64,000 bases of DNA from CBDFLS01 sp965249185 (GTDB lineage: Bacteria; Chloroflexota; Dehalococcoidia; Lucifugimonadales; Australimonadaceae): positions 2,062,479-2,126,478 of the forward strand of contig CBDFLS010000002.1 in assembly GCA_965249185.1 (NCBI GenBank). The letters are read 5' to 3'. The notes below the pieces were generated by a model. It searched no databases and had not been told where the DNA came from. It saw only the letters and a list, made by a program, of their open reading frames with translations. Both the position numbers and the translations under genes were made by a program. This document shows, piece by piece, positions 25,210 to 32,694 of the stretch. Each line of letters opens with the position of its first letter. The first letter of the stretch is position 1.

Positions 25210-27030
25210 ATGGCTACAGACACGGCCGGTCTCATTCGCGTGGGCAGCCTGTCCGACCTGGAGCGGCAGGGGTGCACGGTGGTGACCGGCGCTGGGAGCA
25301 CCATCGCCGTTTTCCATCACCGGGGGCAGGTCTACGCCCTGGACAACCGGTGTCCGCACATGGGCTTCCCCCTGAGCCAGGGGACGGTCCGCGACGGCAT
25401 TCTCACGTGTCACTGGCACCACGCCCGCTTCGATCTGGCCGGCGGCAGCGCCTTCGACCTCTTCGCCGGCGATTGCCGTGCCTTTCCGGTCCGGGTCACG
25501 GACGGCGAGGTATGGGTGGACGCGTCGCCGTCATCGCCGCCGGTGGACTACTGGACCCGGCGCCTGGCCGATGGGCTGGAGCACAACATCCGGCTGGTTA
25601 TCGCCAGGTCGGCGGTCGGTCTCACGAAGGCGGAGGCCGACTACCGGGTGCCGCTGGAGACCGGAGCGCTTTTCGGGGCCAGGTACAGCGCCAGCGGCTG
25701 GGGCGCGGCCATGAGCATCCTGACGGCCTGCGCCAACATGCTGCCGTTGCTAAGGCCCGAAGACCGACCGCTGGCGCTCTATCAAGGCCTGTTCCATGTG
25801 GCCCAGGAGTGCGCCGGCCAGCCACCACGGTTCCTTATCGAGCCCCTCGCCACCTCGATACAGGACCCGGACCGGCTGAAGGGTTGGTTCCGGCGTTTCG
25901 TGGAGGTGCGTGACGGCGAGGCGGCCGAGCGCACGCTCCGCACGGCCATAGACGCGGGCCTGCCTCCCGAGGCCGTGGCCGACATCATCTTTGCGGCCAT
26001 CACCGACCACCTCTTTATCGACGGGGGGCACACCATCGATTTCGCCAGCAAGGCCTTCGAGCTGCTGGACCTGATCGGCTGGCGGCACGCCGGGCCGGTG
26101 CTCACGAGCCTGGTGCCGCAGATCGTAGGCGCCGCCCGGTCCGAAGAGTCCTCGGCCTGGCGGCATCCGGTGGACGTGGCGGAGCTGCTGTTCCAGGCCT
26201 ACGAGGAGCTGCCGTCGCTCTGGGAGCGAGGGCGGAAGGCCAGCGTCCCGTGGCATGGGGAGGAGGAGCTGATTGAGCGGGTGCTGGGCGACGAGCCGTC
26301 CGCCACCGTCGAGACGCTGAAGGCGGCCGTGGCCGCGGGCGCTGCTCCCGCCGCCTTGGGCGCCGCCGTGGCCGATGCCGCTTTCATGAGGCTGGCCCGG
26401 TTCCATCTCTCCAACGAGTTCACCGACTGGAACACGGTCCACCACTGCGTGACCACGGCCAACGCGGTCCACCAGGCCCTGCGCCGGGCGCCGTCGGTGG
26501 AGCTGCTGCGGGGCGTGTTCGACACGGCCATGAGCATCTACCACGCCCGGTTCCTCAACATACCGTCGGCGGCCATGCCGGCCCCGAACGGGCATGGGGC
26601 CCCGAACGGGCATGGGGCCCCCAACGGGCATGGGGCCCCCAACGGGCATGGGGGCCCTAACGGGCATGGGGCCATAGACGGCGGCGCGCTGCTCGAGGAG
26701 CTGCTGGGCGGCATGGATAAGCAGCGGCAGGTGGCCGAGTCGGCCCGGGTGGTGGCAGGGTACCTGGACGGCGGAGCGTCCGCCGAGCCGCTGCTGGCCA
26801 CTCTGGGCCAGGCCGTGCTCCGGGAGGACGCCGGGTTCCACCAGTTCCAGATGGCGGAGGCGGCGTTGCGCCAGTTCCAGCACCGCGAGGGGACGCCCCA
26901 AGGCCGGACGGCGCTGATCGGCGGCGTGCGATTCCTGGCCGCGCATGCCCCCACGGTGCGGTCGGCGGGACAGACCTACCATACCGCCCTGCGGCTGGAG
27001 CGGGGCGACCAGATCTTCCAGGACGATTAG
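25210..27030 (+). CDS. Rieske [2Fe-2S] protein with large helical domain
   Basis: A 606-residue protein. Residues about 5-105 are a Rieske ferredoxin domain with CPHMGFPLSQG and CHWHHARFD (Cys/His ligands C-x-H ... C-x2-H). The remaining 500 residues are alpha-helical and unassigned, with His-rich stretches (TDHLFIDGGHTIDF, FTDWNTVHHCVTTANAVHQ) that could bind a metal. Five APNGHG-type repeats form a linker at about residues 458-487. ATG 25210 has GGAG upstream; an in-frame GTG at 25171 is possible. It ends 4 bp before tRNA-Ala. Confidence 0.75.
   Translation: MATDTAGLIRVGSLSDLERQGCTVVTGAGSTIAVFHHRGQVYALDNRCPHMGFPLSQGTVRDGILTCHWHHARFDLAGGSAFDLFAGDCRAFPVRVTDGEVWVDASPSSPPVDYWTRRLADGLEHNIRLVIARSAVGLTKAEADYRVPLETGALFGARYSASGWGAAMSILTACANMLPLLRPEDRPLALYQGLFHVAQECAGQPPRFLIEPLATSIQDPDRLKGWFRRFVEVRDGEAAERTLRTAIDAGLPPEAVADIIFAAITDHLFIDGGHTIDFASKAFELLDLIGWRHAGPVLTSLVPQIVGAARSEESSAWRHPVDVAELLFQAYEELPSLWERGRKASVPWHGEEELIERVLGDEPSATVETLKAAVAAGAAPAALGAAVADAAFMRLARFHLSNEFTDWNTVHHCVTTANAVHQALRRAPSVELLRGVFDTAMSIYHARFLNIPSAAMPAPNGHGAPNGHGAPNGHGAPNGHGGPNGHGAIDGGALLEELLGGMDKQRQVAESARVVAGYLDGGASAEPLLATLGQAVLREDAGFHQFQMAEAALRQFQHREGTPQGRTALIGGVRFLAAHAPTVRSAGQTYHTALRLERGDQIFQDD
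26581..26670. repeat. 18-bp tandem repeat, five copies
   Basis: Five in-frame units of about GCCCCGAACGGGCATGGG encode an APNGHG linker in the Rieske protein. The slippage-prone array may vary in number between strains. Confidence 0.9.
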
Positions 27031-28693
27031 GCATGGGGCCGTAGCTCAGCTGGGAGAGCGCCTGCTTTGCAAGCAGGAAGTCAGGGGTTCGAATCCCCTC
27101 GGCTCCACCAACGTGTACTGAACTGCGAACTACTGGGCCGTGGAGAGCCACCTCTGCGGCGTCTCCGCCCCCTATCGGGCTGTCCGGCGGCGTGGGTAGG
27201 GTGTAGTAGACCGTCGCCTTTCCTGGCTTGACCACGATCTCCTTGACGAAGGACTTGATGAAGGCCCTCGATTCGGTGATTTCGCTGGTCATCAGGAAGT
27301 CGCTCATGTCCTCGGCGAAGGCGGCGATGGTGTCCACGTTGTCCAGCACGGCCCGGCGCTCTGAGAGCAATGCCCTGGCCTCCTCTGCGGCGATCTCCAG
27401 CTTCTCCTGACGCTCCCGGTGCTCTCTGATGCGGGAGGTGGCGTCGGATATGTCGAGTTCCGAGTTCTCGATGACGTGCCACACCCGGTCCAAGCGCCGC
27501 CGCACCTCGATAAGCTCCGCTTCGATGTTTTCCAGCCTCTCCCGCTGCTCAGCAGCCACCCCGTCCATCTCCTCGTCCATCAGCCTAACCAGGTCCCGGA
27601 TGTTGCTTTCCGTGAGGATGTTTGCGCGAATCTGCTCGATCATCAGCTTCTCAAAGCGCTTGGAGTTGAGGCGAGGCGTCTTGCAGGTTCCCTTGCCCTT
27701 TTTCAGCAGTGAGTGGCAGACGTAGTAGCTGTACTTGCCGCTTTTGGCCTCAGCCGCAGTGAGCGCCTTTCCGCACTTCTCACATTTCACCAAGCCGCTG
27801 AGTAGGTAGGGGCTGGATGCCCGCCGGGGGTTGACCCTGGCAGGGGCCTTGGAGCGAAGGGAGCGGGTGATCCGTCGAAACTCCTGCTTGGTGACTATTG
27901 CGGGAAATGCGTCCTCCACCCGCACAGGCGGCGCTCCGTCCTTGGCATCGACGCCCCAAACCAGCGTTCCTGTATACGCTTCGTTGGAGAGGATGCGGTG
28001 CACAGTGGACTTCAACCAGTGCTTGCCCGTTGAGGTGGGGATGCCCTCACCATTCAGCGTCTTGGTGATGTCCAGGGTGCTCTTGCCCTGAAGGGCCATC
28101 TGGAAGATGCGCCGGATCACTGAGTCCGCCGGCGGGTCCAGCTCCAGCTTGGGCCGCTTCTTTGCTCCGTCCTGGACCGACACCTTCCTGTACCCGAAGG
28201 GAGCGTAGGTGGAGACCCAGAAGCCCCGTATGGCGGCTTCCCGCATCCCTCGGGTCACCTCCTGGGCCAGGTTCTCGCTGTAGAACTCGTCCACGCTCTC
28301 GATGATGGCCTCCATGAGCTTGCCTGTGGGAGAGTCGTCGGCGTGCTCGGTGATGGAGACGACTTTGATACCCCGCTTCCTCAGCATGGACTTGAAAGCC
28401 ACGGCGTGCTCCCGTTTGCGGGTGAAGCGTGAGAACTTCCAAACAAGAATCTCATGGAAGGGAGAGTTGGGCTTGCTGGCCTCATCCAGCATCTTTCTGA
28501 ATTGGGGCCGGTCGGCGATGCGCCCGCTCTCGGCCTCGTCCACATACTCTCGCGCTACGACGTAGCCGTTCTTCTCCGCGTAGTCTCGAAGCGCCCTGAG
28601 CTGGGCGGACACGGACAGGTCCACGTCCTGCCGGTTGCTGGACACCCGTGCGTAGAGCGCCACGTTGCCGTTCATCCCTTTGTCGGTGTTCAT
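26657..28693 (-). CDS. Large serine recombinase (integrase), fused by integration into tRNA-Ala
   Basis: Site-specific serine recombinase of the element. The N-terminal resolvase domain has the catalytic Ser in LYARVSSNRQD; the recombinase domain follows (GFWVSTYAPFGYRKV), then a zinc ribbon (CEKCGKAL ... YYVCHS ... KGTC) and a coiled coil (about 380-470). After about residue 528 the open frame continues through the antisense of tRNA-Ala and into the antisense of the Rieske gene, for 678 codons in total. The last roughly 150 residues are therefore host sequence, and the true product end in the excised form is different. ATG 28693 or 28675 is the start. Confidence 0.85.
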   Translation of the reverse strand: MNTDKGMNGNVALYARVSSNRQDVDLSVSAQLRALRDYAEKNGYVVAREYVDEAESGRIADRPQFRKMLDEASKPNSPFHEILVWKFSRFTRKREHAVAFKSMLRKRGIKVVSITEHADDSPTGKLMEAIIESVDEFYSENLAQEVTRGMREAAIRGFWVSTYAPFGYRKVSVQDGAKKRPKLELDPPADSVIRRIFQMALQGKSTLDITKTLNGEGIPTSTGKHWLKSTVHRILSNEAYTGTLVWGVDAKDGAPPVRVEDAFPAIVTKQEFRRITRSLRSKAPARVNPRRASSPYLLSGLVKCEKCGKALTAAEAKSGKYSYYVCHSLLKKGKGTCKTPRLNSKRFEKLMIEQIRANILTESNIRDLVRLMDEEMDGVAAEQRERLENIEAELIEVRRRLDRVWHVIENSELDISDATSRIREHRERQEKLEIAAEEARALLSERRAVLDNVDTIAAFAEDMSDFLMTSEITESRAFIKSFVKEIVVKPGKATVYYTLPTPPDSPIGGGDAAEVALHGPVVRSSVHVGGAEGIRTPDFLLAKQALSQLSYGPMPNRPGRSGRPAPAAGRYGRSVPPTAPWGHARPGIARRRSAPSGLGASPRGAGTGATPPPPSGTGGTRRPPGARPGPEWPAAARRTLRRPGTLPPPGPTRPPAAAYPCRPAAPRAARRRLWPHAR
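27035..27110 (+). tRNA. tRNA-Ala (TGC)
   Basis: Acceptor GGGGCCG/CGGCTCC (one G-U), D-arm GCTC...GAGC, anticodon stem CCTGC/GCAGG with loop TTTGCAA (anticodon TGC), T-arm AGGGG-TTCGAAT-CCCCT, CCA encoded. Its 3' end is the apparent left attachment site of the element, and the tRNA remains intact. Confidence 0.96.
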
Positions 28694-28711
28694 ATCCTCC
28701 CCCTTTTTTGC

Positions 28712-29668
28712 CTATTTAATGGTGAGTTCCTGGTAGTCGAAGAGCCGCTCGAAGGCGACTCCGTTGTTTATCTGGGGCCTCAGCGCCCCGCGTTGCTGGT
28801 AGGGCACGGCCACGACTGCAACCTTCGCCAGCTGTCCCTTCCACGTGACCGGCCTGGCAGCGATGGCGATGTCGCCGCTTCGTGCGCCCAGACGCGTGGA
28901 CTCCACCTCGGCGTATGCAGCCTTGCCGTTGAGCACCACCCACTCGGCAATCGAGCCAGGGGATGGAGTGGTGCCCTTGCGGGGCATGCCGCCTCGTGAA
29001 CCACAGAGGACGCGAGGATCCCGGATGCCGAAGCCCTGAGTGCGTGTCACGATGGTGGCCCTGAATTGGCGACGGTCCGGTGGCTCGGTCCACTCGGCCG
29101 GGTTGCCCTGTTCTTGGCGTTGATACAGGACCCCCAGGAGGGGCTGGTTCCGCATGACTTCGGCGAGCCGCAGGGTCACTGAGGCGTAAGAGCACTCGAA
29201 CTGTGAGCGGAGAGCGATTATGTCCAGGCCGGAAGCCTTGGCGAAGGGAGCGAACACCGCAGGCTGCATCAGCACCGAGGCGGCGAAATAGTCGGCATCC
29301 CAGCAGAGCTTCCTGGAGGGCGAAGGCTCCATCTCCTGGTCCGAGAGCATCTCGTGAATGATCTCGTAGGTCTCGTGAAGGACGGTGTGGTTCTTGCCCC
29401 CCTCCCACTGGTCGGTTGAGTATCGGATCGAGTAGTGGCGCTGGTCCAAGCTGAAGTGGGTACCCCTAAGACCGCCGGGCAGCTTCTGCCCCAGCACAGA
29501 CGCGATGCCAGCCTCTTCCAGCACCTTGATGAGCTCCTCGAAGCCGGGGCGGACCGACACGCGGAAGTAGCGGACGAACAGGTGGGCGATGTAGGCGGGG
29601 TCGTTCCGCTGCCTGCACGACAGCCTTGCCAGGATGGTCTCTCTGAAGTCGTCCAGCGTTCTCATCAT
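28712..29668 (-). CDS. ImmA/IrrE-like metallopeptidase family protein
   Basis: A 318-residue protein, translationally coupled (ATGA overlap) to an XRE regulator, the arrangement of ImmA-ImmR antirepressor/repressor pairs in integrative elements. The active-site region reads VLHETYEIIHEML (H98, E99, E102, H105, E106), a variant of the usual HExxH. Whether it is catalytic is therefore uncertain. The C-terminal half (about 180-318) is unassigned and contains predicted beta strands. The expected role is cleavage or inactivation of the adjacent repressor to release the element after stress. Confidence 0.6.
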   Translation of the reverse strand: MMRTLDDFRETILARLSCRQRNDPAYIAHLFVRYFRVSVRPGFEELIKVLEEAGIASVLGQKLPGGLRGTHFSLDQRHYSIRYSTDQWEGGKNHTVLHETYEIIHEMLSDQEMEPSPSRKLCWDADYFAASVLMQPAVFAPFAKASGLDIIALRSQFECSYASVTLRLAEVMRNQPLLGVLYQRQEQGNPAEWTEPPDRRQFRATIVTRTQGFGIRDPRVLCGSRGGMPRKGTTPSPGSIAEWVVLNGKAAYAEVESTRLGARSGDIAIAARPVTWKGQLAKVAVVAVPYQQRGALRPQINNGVAFERLFDYQELTIK

Positions 29669-30066
29669 TCCAAAAGCTGCTTATCGGTGAGTTGTTCGTA
29701 CATCTCGACGATGAACCTTTTCGCCGCCGTGGTGAGGGGTCCATCGAGCCTGGTGCCGAAATTGAACCTGGGGTCGGCCACCACGTACCGGAAGGCCCGG
29801 TCGACGTTGGCCTCCTCGTCGGCATAGGGGTCTTCAACATCTTCCAGGTATCCGGCCCGTCTCAGCAAGTCATTGAGGGAGACCTCGTAGAAGTCCGCCA
29901 GCTTCCTGAGTATTCGGAGGCCGGGATTCCTCTGACCCTTCTCGATCTGGGAAAGGAAGGGATCGGAGACGCCTGAGTCTCGGGCCACCTGGCGCAAGCT
30001 GCGGTCTCCCCGCAGCTCTTTCAGGTAGGGGCCTATGTCCAGTTCGGCGGATTCTGGGTCCATCAT
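29665..30066 (-). CDS. XRE family repressor (ImmR-like)
   Basis: A 133-residue protein with an HTH domain at about 15-70 (LRQVARDSGVSDPFLSQIEKG, NPGLRILRKLADFYEVSLNDLL) and a C-terminal region of unknown fold. ATG 30066 lies only 6 nt past a good -10 box (TATCAT), so the message is probably leaderless. TTGC...GCAA inverted repeats overlapping this promoter suggest autoregulation. Likely repressor of element excision and transfer genes. Confidence 0.8.
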   Translation of the reverse strand: MMDPESAELDIGPYLKELRGDRSLRQVARDSGVSDPFLSQIEKGQRNPGLRILRKLADFYEVSLNDLLRRAGYLEDVEDPYADEEANVDRAFRYVVADPRFNFGTRLDGPLTTAAKRFIVEMYEQLTDKQLLE

Positions 30067-30072
30067 GTCCCT

Positions 30073-30102
30073 ATGATAGAACACTTGCTACATGTTTGCA
30101 AG
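30073..30102 (-). promoter_or_regulatory. Promoter of the XRE repressor, with overlapping operator
   Basis: On the minus strand, TTGCAA (30101-30096), a 17-nt spacer and TATCAT (30078-30073) form a good sigma-70-type promoter. CTTGC (30084-30088) and GCAAG (30098-30102) form an inverted repeat across the spacer and -35. Confidence 0.65.
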
Positions 30103-30141
30103 CACTTTGTGGCCGAAATGGTAAATAATGCCATAAATCCC

Positions 30142-30178
30142 TTGTCCGCTATTATACAGCGTTGCTATACTATAGCAA
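30142..30178 (+). promoter_or_regulatory. Rightward promoter with palindromic operator
   Basis: TTGTCC (30142-30147), 18-nt spacer, TATACT (30166-30171). The -10 box lies inside a perfect palindrome TTGCTATA-C-TATAGCAA (30162-30178), a natural site for the divergently encoded XRE repressor. Confidence 0.65.
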
Positions 30179-30279
30179 AGGCCGAACTACTGTTCCCTCC
30201 GGCTGTCATCGTACCCACAGGCCGTGCCACGCGCAACGGCCATTTGGCAGCCCAATCCAGTCGGAAAGGTGTCGCTTTT

Positions 30280-30459
30280 TTGCCTAAAGACGTTCGTCTG
30301 ACCAAGAAGCAAGAGGAGCTTCGCATCAAGGGGCTGCGCATCCTGGCGCGGATGATGGTCCGCGCCTACCTCAAGGACCTGGCTGACGCCAACCGGGGGG
30401 TATCCCAGAACGGCGTGTCTGCCGAATCTCAACGGGAAGCCGAGCAGGATGTCGGGTAG
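30280..30459 (+). CDS. Small basic protein, unknown
   Basis: A 59-residue product (MPKDVRLTKKQEELRIKGLR...) starting at TTG 30280 with GGAAAGG upstream. It is helical and charged. An earlier in-frame ATG at 30073 would lie within the control region and is less likely. It is the first gene of the rightward cluster and overlaps the next gene by 11 bp. Small first genes in such clusters are often excision or control factors, but nothing here proves it. Confidence 0.45.
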   Translation: MPKDVRLTKKQEELRIKGLRILARMMVRAYLKDLADANRGVSQNGVSAESQREAEQDVG

Positions 30460-30691
30460 GCCAGCCCTCAAGAGGGTGCGTGTGAAGGCCGGGGGTGTGT
30501 GGAACATCCTCAACCACATCCACATGTCGCAGAACCAGCTTGCCCATGTGATGGGCTCGACCTCGGGCTACCTCTCCCAGCTGCTCAACGGCCAGCGCAA
30601 CCCGTCGCCCAAGATGCGGCGTCGGCTGCTCCAAGCCCTGGGCAATCCTCCCTTTGACGAGGTGTTCATCTTGGAGGACGCCCATGACTAG
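30449..30691 (+). CDS. XRE-type helix-turn-helix protein
   Basis: An 80-residue single-domain HTH protein: GGVWNILNHIHMSQNQLAHVMG is helices 1-2 and STSGYLSQLLNGQRNPSPKM the recognition helix and following turn. It is probably a Cro/CI-like regulator of element genes. Overlaps with both neighbours indicate an operon. Confidence 0.7.
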   Translation: MSGRPALKRVRVKAGGVWNILNHIHMSQNQLAHVMGSTSGYLSQLLNGQRNPSPKMRRRLLQALGNPPFDEVFILEDAHD

Positions 30692-30971
30692 CCAGCGCCG
30701 TCCCACGGACCCGCCGTTTTCGCCTGGTGTCGCCTTAATGCCGGAGGACTTCCCCCGCCGATTAACCAGGCTCAAGGAGATCACTGGCCTGTCCTGGGAG
30801 GGGCTCGCTACATGCCTCGGGGTGGACATGAAACAGGTGCATCGCTGGCGCCAGGGAGGGGAGCCCTGCGGAGGGGCCGTGCTATCGCTGGTCATGGTGG
30901 CGACTCTGGTGCCCGAGGGTCTTGGAAAGCTACTGGATGATGACCGGATAGTCGTCTACAGGAGGAATTAG
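30684..30971 (+). CDS. Small HTH protein, paralog 1 of 3
   Basis: A 95-residue protein with core DFPRRLTRLKEITGLSWEGLATCLGVDMKQVHRWRQGG, an HTH in which GLSWEGLATCLG precedes the recognition helix. ATG 30684 overlaps the upstream gene by 8 bp. It shares the same pattern with the next two genes (DFPxRLxxLKExxGLxWxxLxxxLGV...RRWR...). Role unknown; likely DNA binding. Confidence 0.65.
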   Translation: MTSQRRPTDPPFSPGVALMPEDFPRRLTRLKEITGLSWEGLATCLGVDMKQVHRWRQGGEPCGGAVLSLVMVATLVPEGLGKLLDDDRIVVYRRN

Positions 30972-30973
30972 AG

Positions 30974-31276
30974 ATGTCGTCAATGAGAGGGATCAGAGAT
31001 ATGGAATGCCTTCAGAGAATCGGCCGAAACCGGCGAGGCAAACTGCCCCGAGACTTCCCCCAGCGTTTGGAGTTTCTCAAAGAGACCTCCGGCCTGAGTT
31101 GGAAGGCCCTGTCCCGGCGTCTGGGAGTGAGCTACCAGCGGGTGCGCCGTTGGCGTGGAGGCAGTGAGCCCACGGGAGGGGCCATGCTGGCCCTGTTCCA
31201 GTTGGCATCCGAGGTGCCAGGGGGTATGGAGGCGTTGGTCCCCGAGGAGGCGGAACTCCTCCGCCGGGGAGTCTAG
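30974..31276 (+). CDS. Small HTH protein, paralog 2 of 3
   Basis: A 100-residue protein with core DFPQRLEFLKETSGLSWKALSRRLGVSYQRVRRWRGG then GGAMLALFQLASEVPGGMEALV. It begins 2 bp after paralog 1; GAGGAATTAGAG upstream acts as the ribosome site. It is clearly homologous to both flanking genes. Confidence 0.65.
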   Translation: MSSMRGIRDMECLQRIGRNRRGKLPRDFPQRLEFLKETSGLSWKALSRRLGVSYQRVRRWRGGSEPTGGAMLALFQLASEVPGGMEALVPEEAELLRRGV

Positions 31277-31280
31277 CGCC

Positions 31281-31553
31281 TTGGGCCGTCAGAAATGGGT
31301 CTACCACAAGCTCCCATCGGAGTTCCCGCCGGACTTCCCCCAGCGGCTGGAGAGCCTGAAGGAGGCCACAGGGCTGACCTGGCTTGGACTGGCCCGCGCC
31401 CTGGGCGTTGACGCCCGCATGTTGCGCCGCTGGCGCACGGGGACGCAGCCGGGCTCGGGGCACCTCATCGCACTGTTCAGGTTTGCCGACGGGCTGGGGC
31501 TGCTACGCCACCTGCTGCCGGAAGCTGAAGATCAGGAGGCGGCGCTGCAATGA
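31281..31553 (+). CDS. Small HTH protein, paralog 3 of 3
   Basis: A 90-residue protein starting at TTG 31281 (GGGGAG upstream), core DFPQRLESLKEATGLTWLGLARALGVDARMLRRWRTG then LIALFRFADGLGLLRHLLPEAE. Start choice is based on the neighbours' gene length. It overlaps the following truncated gene by 4 bp (ATGA). Confidence 0.65.
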   Translation: MGRQKWVYHKLPSEFPPDFPQRLESLKEATGLTWLGLARALGVDARMLRRWRTGTQPGSGHLIALFRFADGLGLLRHLLPEAEDQEAALQ

Positions 31554-31849
31554 ATCGCCTCACGGTCATCAGCCTCGGAGGAGGCGTCCAGTCCACGGTA
31601 ATGGCTCTCATGGCGGGCGATGGCGCATTCGGCGGCGTGCCGGACTGGGCCATCTTCGCCGATACTCATTGGGAACCACCCACCATATACTCTCACCTGG
31701 AGTGGCTGTCCCGACGCCTTCCGTTCCCTCTCTGTTACGCCCGCCGTCCGTGTGCCTCTTCAGGTCGTCGTTACCCTGCTGAAAAAGACAGAGACCGCCT
31801 CGGAGGGCGGTCTCGACCCTACCCTCGAATCGGTAGGGGTGGTAGGTAG
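31550..31849 (+). pseudogene. Truncated PP-loop/PAPS-reductase-like gene
   Basis: The first about 61 residues (MNRLTVISLGGGVQSTVMAL... DWAIFADTHWEPPTIYSHLEWL) match the N-terminus of the phosphoadenosine-phosphosulfate-reductase family, which has a PP-loop SGGxQSTxxA. Such proteins are normally over 200 residues. After about 31735 the frame turns into low-complexity Arg/Pro sequence and a terminator on the other strand, so the rest has been lost. Confidence 0.6.
31782..31814 (-). terminator. Rho-independent terminator for the leftward operon
   Basis: GAGACCGC (31791-31798) pairs with GCGGTCTC (31807-31814); on the minus strand the stem is followed by TGTCTTTTTC. It lies about 95 bp past the DUF3800 stop. 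Confidence 0.75.
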
Positions 31850-31908
31850 GATATAGCACCAAGAGCCGTCTGTCGTCAATGGTCCGAGGGTTGATTGTCC
31901 CTTGGCCT

Positions 31909-32667
31909 TCATCTCCTTACAACCCCCTGGGGGTCCCGCCTCGACGCCTGTCTATTGAGGGCCACGTCGAGGATGGAGAAGGCTTCGGCGATGCCGTGGT
32001 TCTCTACTCTAGGGACGGGTTCCTCCTGCTGCTTCAGCAGGGCATGAGCGATGAAGTCCGCCATCTGAAGCAGGTAGTCGTCCTTGGAGCTGCGGAAGGC
32101 GGGGCCACCGATGACGTGCTCTATGGGGATGTTCCTGGTCTTCTCCCCGTCCTCCCAGAGGTCGTAGCGGCTGGGAACGTGGTTGCGCACCTTGAGCCGA
32201 CCGTAGAGCCGGGTGATCATCTGCTCCTTCCCCTCGTCGAAGATGAGGAAAGCGTGCCTATTGGCTGAGGTGACCGAGGTGTTGATGCGGTTGAGGAGGC
32301 GGTCAAGGCTGGCCTGCTCGTACCTCCTGCTCTCCGGCTTGTGGAGGCAGACGTTGATGACCTCGATGCCGCCCATGCGCCTGGCGGCATCCTCCAGGCG
32401 GCACAGACCCTCCAGAAAGACACTGGCTCCCTGTGCCACGGACACCCGTTCGCTGTTCGTTCCGTTCTTGGCGAGCAGCCCCCGTCCCGCCAGCAGGTCG
32501 CAGGCGTGAAGCTCCCTGGACAGGGGGATTCCGTACCGCTCCATTAGCTCCAGACGCCATGCGTGGATGCCGGCAAAGAGCCGGTTCCAGACCTCGCCAT
32601 CCACTCCCAGGGCGGAGCGGACGTAGTAGCGGGGGCCTTCGGACTCGTCGATGTAGTACAGACGCAT
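31909..32667 (-). CDS. DUF3800 family protein
   Basis: A 252-residue protein beginning MRLYYIDESEG, the hallmark of DUF3800, with HAFLIFDEGKEQ mid-protein and DYLLQMADFIAHAL near the C-terminus; these supply the acidic residues of an RNase H-like fold. Such proteins are frequent on mobile elements and in defence islands, without an established function. It lies downstream of the transfer operon (27 bp after the Replic_Relax gene). Confidence 0.75.
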   Translation of the reverse strand: MRLYYIDESEGPRYYVRSALGVDGEVWNRLFAGIHAWRLELMERYGIPLSRELHACDLLAGRGLLAKNGTNSERVSVAQGASVFLEGLCRLEDAARRMGGIEVINVCLHKPESRRYEQASLDRLLNRINTSVTSANRHAFLIFDEGKEQMITRLYGRLKVRNHVPSRYDLWEDGEKTRNIPIEHVIGGPAFRSSKDDYLLQMADFIAHALLKQQEEPVPRVENHGIAEAFSILDVALNRQASRRDPQGVVRR

Positions 32668-32694
32668 GATTCTTCTCCCGTCTCCTATAGGTGT

